Numbered from the stretch's first letter, positions 13,005-23,794 are shown. The stretch: 64,000 bases of DNA from Nematostella vectensis (GCF_932526225.1 NC_064045.1:7114998-7178997); one strand, 5' to 3'. Numbers and translations are program-made. The notes: generated by a model not told the origin, from the letters alone.

Positions 13005-13485
13005 AATATCAAGCGATCGGCATTCCCACCTCAAACTTATTCTCCCGTGTCTAATACAAGTCTTTGTTAAAGAGATGGCTTTCCGATGTTCAAAATTCTT
13101 CGCTAGCAGTTTTCACACATTCGAAAATCTTCGAAGGATATCAAGCGATCGGCATTCCTTCTCCCGTGTTTATTACAAGTATTTGTAAAATAGAATTTCA
13201 AAATTCTTCGCTAGCAGTTTTCACACATTCGAAAATCTTCGAAGGATATCAAGCAATCGGTATTCCTTCTCCCGTGTTTATTATAAGTATTTGTCAAATA
13301 GAATTTCAAAATTCTCCGCTAGCAGTTTTCACACATTCGAAAATCTTCGAAAGATATCAAGCAATCGGTATTCCTTCTCCCGTGTTTATTACAAGTATTT
13401 GTCAAATAGAATTTCAAAATTCTTCGCTAGCAGTTTTCACACATTCGAAAATCTTCGAAGGATATTAAGCGATCGACATTCCTTC
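13005..13485 (-). repeat. Right arm: inverted ~108-bp tandem repeat, 5 copies
   Basis: The reverse complement of the left-arm unit, with landmark GCGATCGG at about 13,013, 13,145, 13,253, 13,361 and 13,469. The first spacing is 132 bp and the rest are 108. CGCTAGCAGTTTTCACACA and AATCTTCGAAGGATATCAAG are the inverted counterparts of left-arm motifs. The 108-bp form lacks the block around AATTAGTTTGAGGAG, so the two arms have diverged in unit length. Confidence 0.9.
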
Positions 13486-13911
13486 CCTCTTCGAGGCAAG
13501 ATTTTCAGAATAAACTAACTAACTTTTTTGCCTGTGTCTGCCCTCGTAAATCCACGATCGAATCCTTCGCATGCTTTGGCTTTCATCCGCCATCTTTATC
13601 GTCTTTATTTCTCAAACTTGAAAGTGTCTTGTCTTGATCGTCTACAAATAATTGAACTGAAGGCATATCAGACTATAACTGAATTTGTTGTTTCTGATTT
13701 CAACGATAACCATAGCTCTCAGCTGACTTTTACACGAACAATTTATTTGAATCGCTTGCAGAACTCCTGTATGTATTTTAAGTGAGTATCAGTACTGTAA
13801 GTCTTCGGTAACACGGTACGAGTTCCCGTTTGTCAATCGGTTTGTCCCGGTCTGTTCGCGAACACTGTGTTCGCGAACATCAGCTGTTCGCGAACGTTGT
13901 TCGCGAATTTT

Positions 13912-16350
13912 GTTTTGTAAAGTGAGCAAATAAGGAAACGAGAAACATGCTATCTGATACAAAGCGCGCTACCGTGGCCACCTTGACAGTTTTGTAAAGT
14001 GAGCAAATAAGGAAACGAGAAACATGCTATCTGATATAAAGCGCGCTACCGTGGCCACCTTGACAGTTTTGTAAAGTGAGCAAATAAGGAAACGAGAAAC
14101 ATGCTATCTGATACAAAGCGCGCTACCGTGGCCACCTTGACAGTTTTGTAAAGTGAGCAAATAAGGAAACGAGAAACATGCTATCTTATACAACGCGCGC
14201 TACCGTGGCCACCTTGACAGTTTTGTAAAGTGAGCAAATAAGGAAACGAGAAACATGCTATCTGATACAAAGCGCGCTACCGTGGCCACCTTGACAGTTT
14301 TGTAAAGTGAGCAAATAAGGAAACGAGAAACATGCTATCTGATACAAAGCGCGCTACCGTGGCCACCTTGACAGTTTTGTAAAGTGAGCAAGTAAGGAAA
14401 CATGAAACATGCTATCTGATACAAAGCGCGCTACCGTGGCCACCTTGACAGTTTTGTAAAAGTGAGCAAATAAGGAAACGAGAAACATGCTATCTGATAC
14501 AAAGCGCGCTACCGTGGCCACCTTGACAGTTTTGTAAAGTGAGCAAATAAGGAAACGAGAAACATGCTATCTGATACAAAGCGCGCTACCGTGGCCACCT
14601 TGACAGTTTTGTAAAGTGAGCAAATAAGGAAACGAGAAACATGCTATCTGATACAAAGCGCGCTACCGTGGCCACCTTGACAGTTTTGTAAAGTGAGCAA
14701 ATAAGGAAACGAGAAACATGCTATCTGATACAAAGCGCGCTACCGTGGCCACCTTGACAGTTTTGTAAAGTGAGCAAGTAAGGAAACATGAAACATGCTA
14801 TCTGATACAAAGCGCGCTACCGTGGCCACCTTGACAGTTTTGTAAAAGTGAGCAAATAAGGAAACGAGAAACATGCTATCTGATACAAAGCGCGCTACCG
14901 TGGCCACCTTGACAGTTTTGTAAAGTGAGCAAATAAGGAAACGAGAAACATGCTATCTGATACAAAGCGCGCTACCGTGGCCACCTTGACAGTTTTGTAA
15001 AGTGAGCAAATAAGGAAACGAGAAACATGCTATCTGATACAAAGCGCGCTACCGTGGCCACCTTGACAGTTTTGTAAAGTGAGCAAATAAGGAAACGAGA
15101 AACATGCTATCTGATACAAAGCGCGCTACCGTGGCCACCTTGACAGTTTTGTAAAGTGAGCAAGTAAGGAAACATGAAACATGCTATCTGATACAAAGCG
15201 CGCTACCGTGGCCACCTTGACAGTTTTGTAAAAGTGAGCAAATAAGGAAACGAGAAACATGCTATCTGATACAAAGCGCGCTACCGTGGCCACCTTGACA
15301 GTTTTGTAAAGTGAGCAAATAAGGAAACGAGAAACATGCTATCTTATACAACGCGCGCTACCGTGGCCACCTTGACAGTTTTGTAAAGTGAGCAAATAAG
15401 GAAACGAGAAACATGCTATCTGATACAAAGCGCGCTACCGTGGCCACCTTGACAGTTTTGTAAAGTGAGCAAATAAGGAAACGAGAAACATGCTATCTGA
15501 TACAAAGCGCGCTACCGTGGCCACCTTGACAGTTTTGTAAAGTGAGCAAGTAAGGAAACATGAAACATGCTATCTGATACAAAGCGCGCTACCGTGGCCA
15601 CCTTGACAGTTTTGTAAAAGTGAGCAAATAAGGAAACGAGAAACATGCTATCTGATACAAAGCGCGCTACCGTGGCCACCTTGACAGTTTTGTAAAGTGA
15701 GCAAATAAGGAAACGAGAAACATGCTATCTGATACAAAGCGCGCTACCGTGGCCACCTTGACAGTTTTGTAAAGTGAGCAAATAAGGAAACGAGAAACAT
15801 GCTATCTGATACAAAGCGCGCTACCGTGGCCACCTTGACAGTTTTGTAAAGTGAGCAAATAAGGAAACGAGAAACATGCTATCTGATACAAAGCGCGCTA
15901 CCGTGGCCACCTTGACAGTTTTGTAAAGTGAGCAAGTAAGGAAACGAGAAACATGCTATCTGATACAAAGCGCGCTACCGTGGCCACCTTGACAGTTTTG
16001 TAAAGTGAGCAAGTAAGGAAACATGAAACATGCTATCTGATACAAAGCGCGCTACCGTGGCCACCTTGACAGTTTTGTAAAAGTGAGCAAATAAGGAAAC
16101 GAGAAACATGCTATCTGATACAAAGCGCGCTACCGTGGCCACCTTGACAGTTTTGTAAAGTGAGCAAATAAGGAAACGAGAAACATGCTATCTGATACAA
16201 AGCGCGCTACCGTGGCCACCTTGACAGTTTTGTAAAGTGAGCAAATAAGGAAACGAGAAACATGCTATCTGATACAAAGCGCGCTACCGTGGCCACCTTG
16301 ACAGTTTTGTAAAGTGAGCAAATAAGGAAACGAGAAACATGCTATCTGAT
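13912..16350. repeat. 77-bp satellite, main array (~31 copies)
   Basis: About 31 copies of the unit that also flanks the Foldback-like element on the left. A variant pair (GTAAGGAAACATGAAACATG followed by the 78-bp form GTAAAAGTGAGC) recurs at 14,391, 14,777, 15,163 and 15,549, exactly 386 bp apart, and then at 16,012 (463 bp, one extra unit). The array is therefore organised as a five-unit higher-order repeat. It ends at CTATCTGATTGGCATC. Confidence 0.96.
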
Positions 16351-16624
16351 TGGCATCATCGTACAGGCTTTACTCTCGCCTTACTGAAACCTTGGATTTG
16401 TATACAACTGGCTAACGAGATCTCTACTATAGGTATACCCATTATCACAAAAAAATAGTTTCTGTTTTGAGGACCAGGGTGAAGATTTTTGTAGTTTCGT
16501 TACACCGTTTATTATAAATATTTTTCCTCAATTTTTTTTTTAATATTACCAAGTGCCACTTTGTTTTTTTTGCTTTTAAACCTACATAAGTTGATTCCCC
16601 TCACTAGGTACTGGATTGGACAGG

Positions 16625-17542
16625 ATGGCTGATGAACGCGCATTACACCAGCCTCGTTCTCATGCCGGAAGTGCACCAGCTTCTCCTAGACCTCCACGAG
16701 TCTGTACAGGACCAGGTAATTTTTATAGCAAACTTTTGTGTTCTTTCTAAGCGGGCGTACGGCGAGTTACGGCCTACTAAAGTCTGTAACTCACTAGGCG
16801 TTTTTGTACGCTTTTGTCAGCTGAAAATCCGCCAAGTCTCTCTGCTGCCGCTGCGGCGAATTCGCCGATATTTAGACATCTGATTCGTCCGATACTTGCC
16901 TGCAATTCAGACGTTTACCCGGTGTTTTTATAGCGAAACACCAGCCTCCAGCATTGCAGGCTAGTCGGATAGTGGAGATCAAATTTTCTAGCAATCGCCG
17001 GCGATTGAATTCTCTCATAGGAGCATACAAAACCACGTAGTCTGTCGTAGGCTTAATCAACCAATGGGAGCGTGTGTAACACCCTAGTAGTATACTAAAG
17101 TCTTTGAGTGACCAATATTTTGGGACCCTGGGAACTGGCAGCGTCATAGAGGGTAGCCACGGTAGTAGGCACCTAAAGTCGCCACCTTCAGGGTACACCT
17201 CGATGTAACTGAGCCTCTTATTGTTTACCAACAGGTCACGCTCTTCCGACACTTAAGTCGCCTGGATGGGTTCCTGTCCCACTTGAAGAGCAAGCAGCCA
17301 CTCCCAGGCACGAGGGGGATCGGTCAATATACCATAGAGATGATAGAGCTATGATCTACTTACCATTGAACCAAGAACATCGGCCAGTATGCCATAGAGA
17401 TGATAGAACTATGATCTACTTACCATTGAACCAAGAACATCGGCCAGTTTACCATAGAGATGATAGAGCTATGATCTACTTACCATTGAACCAAGAACAT
17501 CGGCCAGTATACCATAGAGATGATAGAGCTATGATCTACTAA
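16625..17542 (+). CDS. Unknown protein with 20-residue repeats (two-exon model)
   Basis: Not recognised. I infer exon 1 at 16,625-16,715 (30 codons plus one base: ATG GCT GAT GAA, a Pro/Ser/Arg-rich start, donor GGTAATT) and exon 2 at 17,235-17,542 (acceptor TTTACCAACAG). Splice phases match: G joins GT to make Gly. Exon 2 first encodes about 35 residues including LKSPGWVPVPLEEQ, then enters the 60-bp repeat in frame, giving 20-residue units of the type YHRDDRAMIYLPLNQEHRPV. The frame closes at TAA 17,540-17,542 in the fourth unit, where TTA has become TAA. The predicted product is about 132 residues with no signal peptide or membrane segment. An acceptor-like CTCACTAG just before the ATG may mean a 5'UTR intron or an earlier coding exon. 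Support is open frame plus compatible splice signals only. Confidence 0.45.
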
Positions 17543-18214
17543 CCATTGAACCAAGAACATCGGCCAGTATACCATAGAGATGATAGAGCTATGATCTACT
17601 TACCATTGAACCAAGAACATCGGCCAGTTTACCATAGAGATGATAGAGCTATGATCTACTTACCATTGAACCAAGAACATCGGCCAGTATACCATAGAGA
17701 TGATAGAGCTATGATCTACTAACCATTGAACCAAGAACATCGGCCAGTATACCATAGAGATGATAGAGCTATGATCTACTTACCATTGAACCAAGAACAT
17801 CGGCCAGTATACCATAGAGATGATAGAGCTATGATCTACTTACCATTGAACCAAGAACATCGGCCAGTATACCATAGAGATGATAGAACTTTGATCTACT
17901 TACCATGATTGATGATAGAACTGTTTTTACATTGGACCAAGAACATCAGCCAGTATACCATAGAGATGATAGAACTTTGATCTACTTACCATTGAACCAA
18001 GAACATCGGCCAATATACCATAGAGATGATAGAGCTATGATCTACTTACCATTGAACCAAGAACATCGGTCAATATACCATAGAGATGATAGAGCTATGA
18101 TCTACTTACCATTGAACCAAGAACATCGGCCAGTATACCATAGAGATGATAGAACTTTGATCTACTTACCATGATTGATGATAGAACTGTTTTTACATTG
18201 GACCAAGAACATCG
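17318..18214. repeat. 60-bp tandem repeat, ~15 copies
   Basis: The unit holds CATAGAGATGATAGAGCTATG, TCTACTTACCATTGAACC and AAGAACATCGGCCAGT. The period is exactly 60 bp, so the plus frame stays in register as 20 codons. Copies at about 17,540 and 17,720 have CTAACC instead of CTTACC, which makes a TAA stop. Two copies near 17,905 and 18,170 carry a shared variant (ATGATTGATGATAGAACTG). On the minus strand each unit contains a consensus-like donor, CAATGGTAAGT, so repeated splice donors are an alternative to repeated codons. Confidence 0.95.
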
Positions 18215-18230
18215 GCCTTTTTTACCATAT

Positions 18231-18578
18231 CAGAGCCGTAGCAGCCCAGGCGCGTTCACAAGGGGGTGCACAGGGTGCGCGCGCATTCCCCCCTCCCCCT
18301 CGGCAGCCAAAAAATGGGTAATTTCTTATTAAGGAATCTTCGAATACTTTTCTTTTTCCAAATATCTTTTTCCATATGACTGCGCACCCCCCTCAGCCAA
18401 TCCTGACTACACGCCCGAGCCCACGTTAAATTGGGGGGACAAAATTAGAGAAACATAAAGAAAATATTGGGGGCACAGCCACGCCCCTTCTGATCTTTTC
18501 CTTATTTATATATTTTTTAATATTGGGGGGGGGGGGGGGGCACATGCCCCCAGTGCCCCACCCCCTGCTACGGCCCTG
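18231..18578. mobile_element. MITE-like element with CAG...CTG ends
   Basis: The ends are CAGAGCCGTAGCAG and CTGCTACGGCCCTG, imperfect 14-bp inverted repeats. The element splits the 60-bp repeat region: degenerate unit sequence continues at 18,579 (CATAGAGATGGTAGAGC). It contains a long G tract near 18,527-18,541. The CAG-type ends resemble non-autonomous hAT elements by analogy, but no clear 8-bp target-site duplication is visible. Confidence 0.6.
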
Positions 18579-18720
18579 CATAGAGATGGTAGAGCTATGA
18601 TCTACCTTCTTCTTACTACATTGTAGAGCATACCTACCATGATAGATGCAAAAACTGTTTTATTGACCATTGGACCAAAAACGTTGACCAGTTTACCACA
18701 GAAATGAAGATCTCCCTTTT
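18579..18720. repeat. Degenerate copies of the 60-bp repeat
   Basis: Diverged sequence related to the 60-bp array (ATAGAGATGGTAGAGCTATG, then ATTGGACCAAAAACG and CAGTTTACCACAG) lies just beyond the inserted element. The original array therefore extended further before insertion and decay. From 18,720 to 19,867 I see no gene, only the promoter-like motif pair near 19,300. Confidence 0.6.
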
Positions 18721-19287
18721 TGATTATGCGACCAGGGGTATGGCCTAGTACACCAAAGAGGTGACACACAAACAGGTAACAAGACCAAGCCGGCGCCACT
18801 GTTATCTACACACTTAAGAAAGAGATAGTGACTCTCACTCCAAGTAGACGGGCAAATGAGACCACTTACGTGTACAAAGGGTTAAATGCACTTAGAACTG
18901 AGGAGATCATGCAAAAGAACAGATAGAACAGAAAAGACCCAAGAAATCAGACCCCAAATATAACTTCCTGGTAGGAAAATGGCCAGTAGACCAAGATATC
19001 ACTTGAAACTAAGGGGAAGTACAACACGTGATGTACATATAGTTCACAAGGAGAATAGACAGGCTGCGCCAAACTTGTCATCAAAATAAGTGTGGTAATG
19101 CACAATAAAGTGTAAAGAGAAAATACCCTACATGAAATAAAAATAATTATTTGGCTTTCCTGCCTTTTTATGGGTTTTCTATAGAGCTCTGATTCAACAG
19201 AATATAAAGCCCTTATTGGTCGAGTGGCGGGCCGTTCTGGAACTTTGGTATCTGAGAATGTTTCCATCGTTTTAGACCGCTAATCAG

Positions 19288-19320
19288 CCAATGAAAGCGC
19301 GCACTATAGCTGTATAAAAG
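19288..19320 (+). promoter_or_regulatory. CCAAT plus TATA-like promoter motif pair
   Basis: CCAAT at 19,288-19,292 is followed 21 bp later by TATAAAAG at 19,313-19,320, a spacing plausible for a core promoter. No convincing coding sequence follows before 20,200. It may be a remnant or belong to a non-coding transcript, and could be chance. Confidence 0.25.
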
Positions 19321-19867
19321 GGTCATTTGATGACAGTTCAATATTACTGTAAATTTCGGAAAGTGATTTCCTTTATTGTCAGGTACATATATTAATGCAT
19401 TCGGCAGTAACACGAGACCCATTTTTCATAACTGGCGCCACATTACACTTTTTCATTCCATGGAAATGTTAAATTGAAGGCACTCGCCACCCTTCCATGA
19501 CAAGTTTACGGCCATTTTCAAGGCATACTCTAGGCGCTCTTATTCCCAACAATAAACAATGGGCCTGGGGATGGATAAATGTTTTGAGATTTGGGCTTAA
19601 AGTTTGAAGGGACGTGGGGAAGAACTAGGCCTTGTGCCCATTCGCCCCCGCATCTCAAACCCTCGTATTGCCAAAGTAGCCTCCTAGGCAACTTACAGTA
19701 GTTGAAAAACGCGGCCGACCTGTGGACAAAAATAGCAGATAGAGGCTGAAGTTGGAGATGGGTTCAAAGCCTATAGGGTTTTGAAAATAAGCCTCACGCC
19801 GTTGTTGATTGTGAACACTAGCTTGTGGTTTTTTGCCGTTTGAAGCCTATTCCGTTGGTTACCGTCC

Positions 19868-20114
19868 TTAAAGCCGCATTGTCACCAGTTCACTTCCGTA
19901 GGTCCGACGCAAACCTCAACCGTTAAAAGAATCTATTAGAATCCGAGATACTTAACATGCCATCCGCTCTAAATTATCAATCACATCATCGAAGAAACTT
20001 GCAATATACACACTGCTTTCGATATTTTGAAATATTTTTCGCGTTTTCCGTTAAAAATCATCGGAGATTGTAACGTAATCGACCAGAAGTAAACTGGTGA
20101 CAATGCGGCTTTAA
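19868..20114. mobile_element. 247-bp MITE with 28-bp inverted ends and TTAA termini
   Basis: The left end TTAAAGCCGCATTGTCACC continues with AGTTCACTTC. The right end is its reverse complement (GAAGTAAACTGGTGAC then AATGCGGCTTTAA) with one mismatch. TTAA occurs at both boundaries (19,868-19,871 and 20,111-20,114), compatible with a TTAA target-site duplication as in piggyBac-type elements or with a TA duplication. There is no internal coding capacity. Confidence 0.8.
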
Positions 20115-20218
20115 CCAAAACCGTGATTTGGTGGGACATAGTAGCATCTTTTAGGATCCTAACTAATGAGACATTTCCAATAAGACAATAACAACTTTTT
20201 TTTAAATTAAAGTTTCAT

Positions 20219-20224
20219 TTTATT
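20219..20224 (-). terminator. RPL3 poly(A) signal AATAAA
   Basis: On the minus strand AATAAA lies 20 nt after the RPL3 stop codon, giving the very short 3' UTR typical of ribosomal protein genes. Confidence 0.75.
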
Positions 20225-20244
20225 CTCCAAGTTGTTACAAGGGT

Positions 20245-23200
20245 TTACTCTGCGCCAGCAGCAAGCTCCTTTTCGCGGTCACTCTTGAGCATGCCCATGA
20301 AAGCACGCTTCTCAGCAGGGTGCTGGAAGCGGCCATGGCCAAACTTGGACGAGGTGTCAATGAATTTCAGGGTGATCTTCTCTGCAGCATCACGGCTGGT
20401 GTGAACCAGAAGGGACTTCCTGAGGGTGAGCACACGCTTCTTGGGTCCAACAACACATCCCTTGACCATGAGGAAGTCTTCGTTGACTTGTCCATAGTGA
20501 GGGAAGCCACCCTACAACAACAAGAACATCGAATCAATCTAAGACTACTTCCCATCAAATACACTAGATACTGTAAATGTAAATCGAGAGGCAGAGATAA
20601 TAAAAAATGCTTTTAGTCCTGCAAACTAGAGCCTAATGGACAATAAAACTCAGATATTACAATCAGGTCCAGACAACAGTAAAGTAGATAGGATTTTTGT
20701 TAAAATGAATAACCTTTTTTTTTCTCAGTGTAGCCGCTTAAGGGAAAAGTGCTTCTGGCCGTGACTAGAGTGTCCTAGCCACTAATGTACTCACCATGGG
20801 TGTAATACTCTTGTCTGTCAGGTCATACTCTGTGTTCTAGCCACTAATGTACTCACCATGGGTGTAATACTCTTGTCTGTCAGGTCATACTCTGTGTTCT
20901 AGCCACTAATGTACTCACCATGGATGTAATACTCTTGTCGGTCAGGTCATACTCTGTGTCCTAGCCACTAATGTACTCACCATGGATGTAATACTCTTGT
21001 CGGTCAGGTCATACTCTGTGTCCTAGCCACTAATAAACTCACCATGGGGGTAATGCTCTTGTCTGTCAGGTCATACTCTGTGGAAGCATTGTTCTTGATG
21101 ACTTTGCCGTCCTTCTTGTGGATGCCCTGGCCGATACGATAGATCTTCTTGTTCAGCTCAGTACGGTGATGATAACCAGCCTGACCAGCACGGGCGACAG
21201 AGAAAGATACACGGGCAGGATGCCATGCCCCAATACAGGCCACCTTGCGCAGACCCTTGTGTGTCTTGCGTGGGAGCTTCTTGGTGCCCCACCTGTAGGT
21301 GACACCCTTGAATCCATGACCCTTGGTGACGCCGATGACGTCAATCATCTCGTCCGGGGAGAAGACCTTGCGGACAGGGGCAGGGTTCTCGAGGCGCTCA
21401 CGGCACCAGTCGACCTTCTCTGCGACGTCTTTACCTCCATTCACCTGGATCTCCATGATGTGTGCCTTCTTCTGCCTCATCTTCAACAGCTTTTGCTAAA
21501 ATATAATGATGAACATGGGTCTAGAGTTATTTGGGTACTGCAGCACAATGGCCACAATAGATTTAGACTGGATTCTTGGTTTGGTCAAATGACATAACTT
21601 CCCTGATTTCAAACACTTTTTCAAATTCCTTGTCTTAGGGCACGCGAAATCTGCTTAGAAAGTCTTTCAAGATTGTTGTACTCTTCAGAGGAAACTAAGG
21701 GAAACCTTTTGACTGGACTAGTGGTTTCCCAAGAACCCTCCAAATGTTATCAAGTAAGTAATTTTGACTACACTCCATGCTATTCCTCACCTGTGTGTGG
21801 CAGATGACACGGATGACCTTGCAGTACTTCTTCATTGTGTTGAAGTCCTCCTCGATAGACTTCTTGCCATCATCGTCAGCCCACCTCTTGCTGGCCTTGG
21901 TGAATGCCTTCTTCTTGGAGTTACACCTTTATCAGCAGACAGCAGGTAACATGGGGAGAGAAGAGAGAGAAGGGCCAAGCCTCATGAGCGATATCGAACC
22001 GCTCAGCGGAGGATCAGCACTGGATTGCAACTCATTGTTAGAGTGTGTTACAGCCACAGTAATACTGTAGCTAGTAGACAAGAATCTGCACTAAATTACA
22101 ATCCATTGTTATACTTTACTACTAAGTTTGACTAGTAGGATTGTGCCCTAAAATGTGCCACTGTGTGAAACAGAGGTCAATACAGTAATGAATGTATGCT
22201 TCAAGTGGACTTTGACAATATGATGCCAAGTAGAACTAAAGTGATAATGCTGCCATTAGACTATCACTACTATCAAAACTGAAGCAGTAACCAAATTAGG
22301 CTAGTAGAAGGGCATGGACAAGAATTTTGAACTAAATAACAATATATTGCTAGACTTTGCGACAAAGACTAGATTAGTCATAGCTTTAAATCTTAGCAAT
22401 TTCCTAGCCATAGGAATGGGCAATCCAGGGCCCCTATCAACAGCAGTTTTTGTCAAAGTTGGGTAAAAAGCTGATTCAGCATCCCTGTTTTAAATAATGC
22501 ATGTATGTAATAAGGAACCTGTTAATATTTCTACTATATATATATTTTATGGTACGTCATTGCTCACCAGTTCTTGTAGAAGCGACGCTTGCACTCCTCG
22601 CTGAGATGCTCAGCCCAGATGGTCTTCAACACCCTCATACCACGAGGGGTCTCAATGTATCCAACAACACCGACGACCATCATGGGTGGGGTCTCAATTA
22701 TGGTGACAGCCTCGACTTTCTCCTTCTTATTGAGTTCTAGAGAGAGAGACATCAGAAAAGGTCAATTACCCCTGCTGAGATCCCTGTATCCACTGAATGT
22801 AATTTTATCAATATGAATGAGCAACACGTACTAGATCCAGGTTTCTCGACCTCTCGGAGAATGTGGGTCATGCCGGCCTTGAAGCCGATGAAGGCGGTCA
22901 AGTGAGGGGGGAGGGTGTTGTCATCTTTGGGGAAGGACTTGACTTTACCGCGATGACGCTTGCATCTCTTGCGCGGCAGGAAACCAAGAGAACCATGGCG
23001 TGGTGCCTCAAACTTTCTGTGAGACTGTTACAGGAAAATATAAAATACTACATGTCAAAATATGATCACTGTCTGATAGATTTGATTACTTTGTAGTAAT
23101 GATACTCGAATCAAATACCCGTGTTCTATTTTTATTATTAAAAAATCATAAACGTCTTTAAAAATACAATCATGTTCCACAGAAATTAATTTCTTGGGAA

Positions 23201-23570
23201 GAACCCTACGTTCAATAAACGTTGCCATTTTTTGTTAAATAAGTACGGTAATTAAATCTTCAAATAAAATCCCAACTATGATCTTTGGACAAGGGCTACA
23301 AAGAACAAAAAGCCTGCCATAAAAAAAAAATTACAAACTAAAAACTAGTGATTCAACAAAAAAGTTCGATCTATGATGGTTTTACACGTTGTGAGATCTT
23401 TAATTTCCCGATCAAAATTCTTCATGAAAAAAGACCATACACTCGATATAACTGGACTACATGGTACAGAAACATGTAAGCTCAAGTTCTAAATAAATTT
23501 TGAAAATGGATGGCAATTGTACAGGGTTAATTTTGCCGGATTTTATTCACAGGATCGCAAAACTCACCAT
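20245..23570 (-). CDS. RPL3: 60S ribosomal protein L3 (uL3), six exons
   Basis: uL3 of the large ribosomal subunit, which binds near the peptidyl-transferase centre. Coding exons on the minus strand: 23,568-23,570 (ATG alone), 22,832-23,024, 22,568-22,736, 21,791-21,926, 21,043-21,495 and 20,245-20,511. All junctions are GT-AG and phases agree, giving 406 codons plus stop (human protein 403). Family landmarks are plain: [20 protein letters not shown] at the start, [70 protein letters not shown] (it contains the histidine methylated in mammals) and SKFGHGRFQ near the end. Splitting the gene after the start codon is common in ribosomal protein genes. It is divergent to NDUFB10. The exon 5 donor is tandemly duplicated (separate entry). 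No decay is visible. Confidence 0.98.
20768..21080 (-). repeat. 62-bp tandem repeat carrying the exon 5 donor of RPL3 (5 copies)
   Basis: ACTCACCATGG recurs with exact 62-bp spacing (TCACC at 20,791, 20,853, 20,915, 20,977 and 21,039). In transcript orientation each unit holds the last 13 or so codons of exon 5 (ending Ser-Ile-Thr-Pro-Met) followed by the donor ATG|GTGAGT. Only the first copy, at 21,043, keeps the frame to exon 6. Reading into the next unit is out of frame and meets a stop within about 13 codons. Confidence 0.93.
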
Positions 23571-23794
23571 CTTTGGTTCGAGCACTTGGGAAAGAGAACG
23601 AAAAACCACGTGACACTTGAATATGTAAAATCGTGAGAGGGTGGTCAATAGATTGGAAATTGCAGCAACCCAACGCAGGCTCAGGTCAGCGGTAGTCGAG
23701 GTGGCCGCCATCTTGGATTTTCTGATTTGTGTTTCTTGGAGTTAAAATTTATTGAATCACCTCCCTCGATTGTTGCGATTTTGGCTGCCGGAAG
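23571..23794. promoter_or_regulatory. Divergent RPL3/NDUFB10 promoter region
   Basis: Only about 220 bp separate the RPL3 start codon from the proposed first non-coding exon of NDUFB10, which ends at donor GGAAG|GTAAAG at 23,794. On the RPL3 strand a pyrimidine tract TCTCTTTCCC (23,588-23,597) resembles a 5' TOP element. A palindromic E-box CACGTG lies at 23,607-23,612. Transcription start sites are inferred. Confidence 0.5.

Larger units (their letters stand above)
11681..13911. mobile_element. Foldback-like element inside the satellite
   Basis: A 2.2-kb block splits the 77-bp satellite. Both ends hold clusters of the palindrome TTCGCGAA: eight copies at about 11,712-11,806 and four at about 13,853-13,907. 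Just inside lie related inverted sequences (ACGGTTTGACGAACGG on the left; on the right the reverse complement of ACCGATTGACAAACGGG). Next come long inverted arms that are themselves tandem arrays (separate entries), around a short spacer near 12,930-13,010. Long inverted repeats built from subrepeats are the hallmark of Foldback transposons. No transposase is visible. The satellite does not resume exactly in register, so about half a unit was lost at the junction or the flanks evolved independently. Confidence 0.7.

Noticed and set aside
16872-17252. Minus-strand 126-codon frame
   Set aside because: It lies over the inferred intron of the 60-bp-repeat gene, has no recognisable domain, and shows no supporting signals.
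21118-21597. 159-codon plus-strand frame
   Set aside because: It is antisense to RPL3 exon 5.
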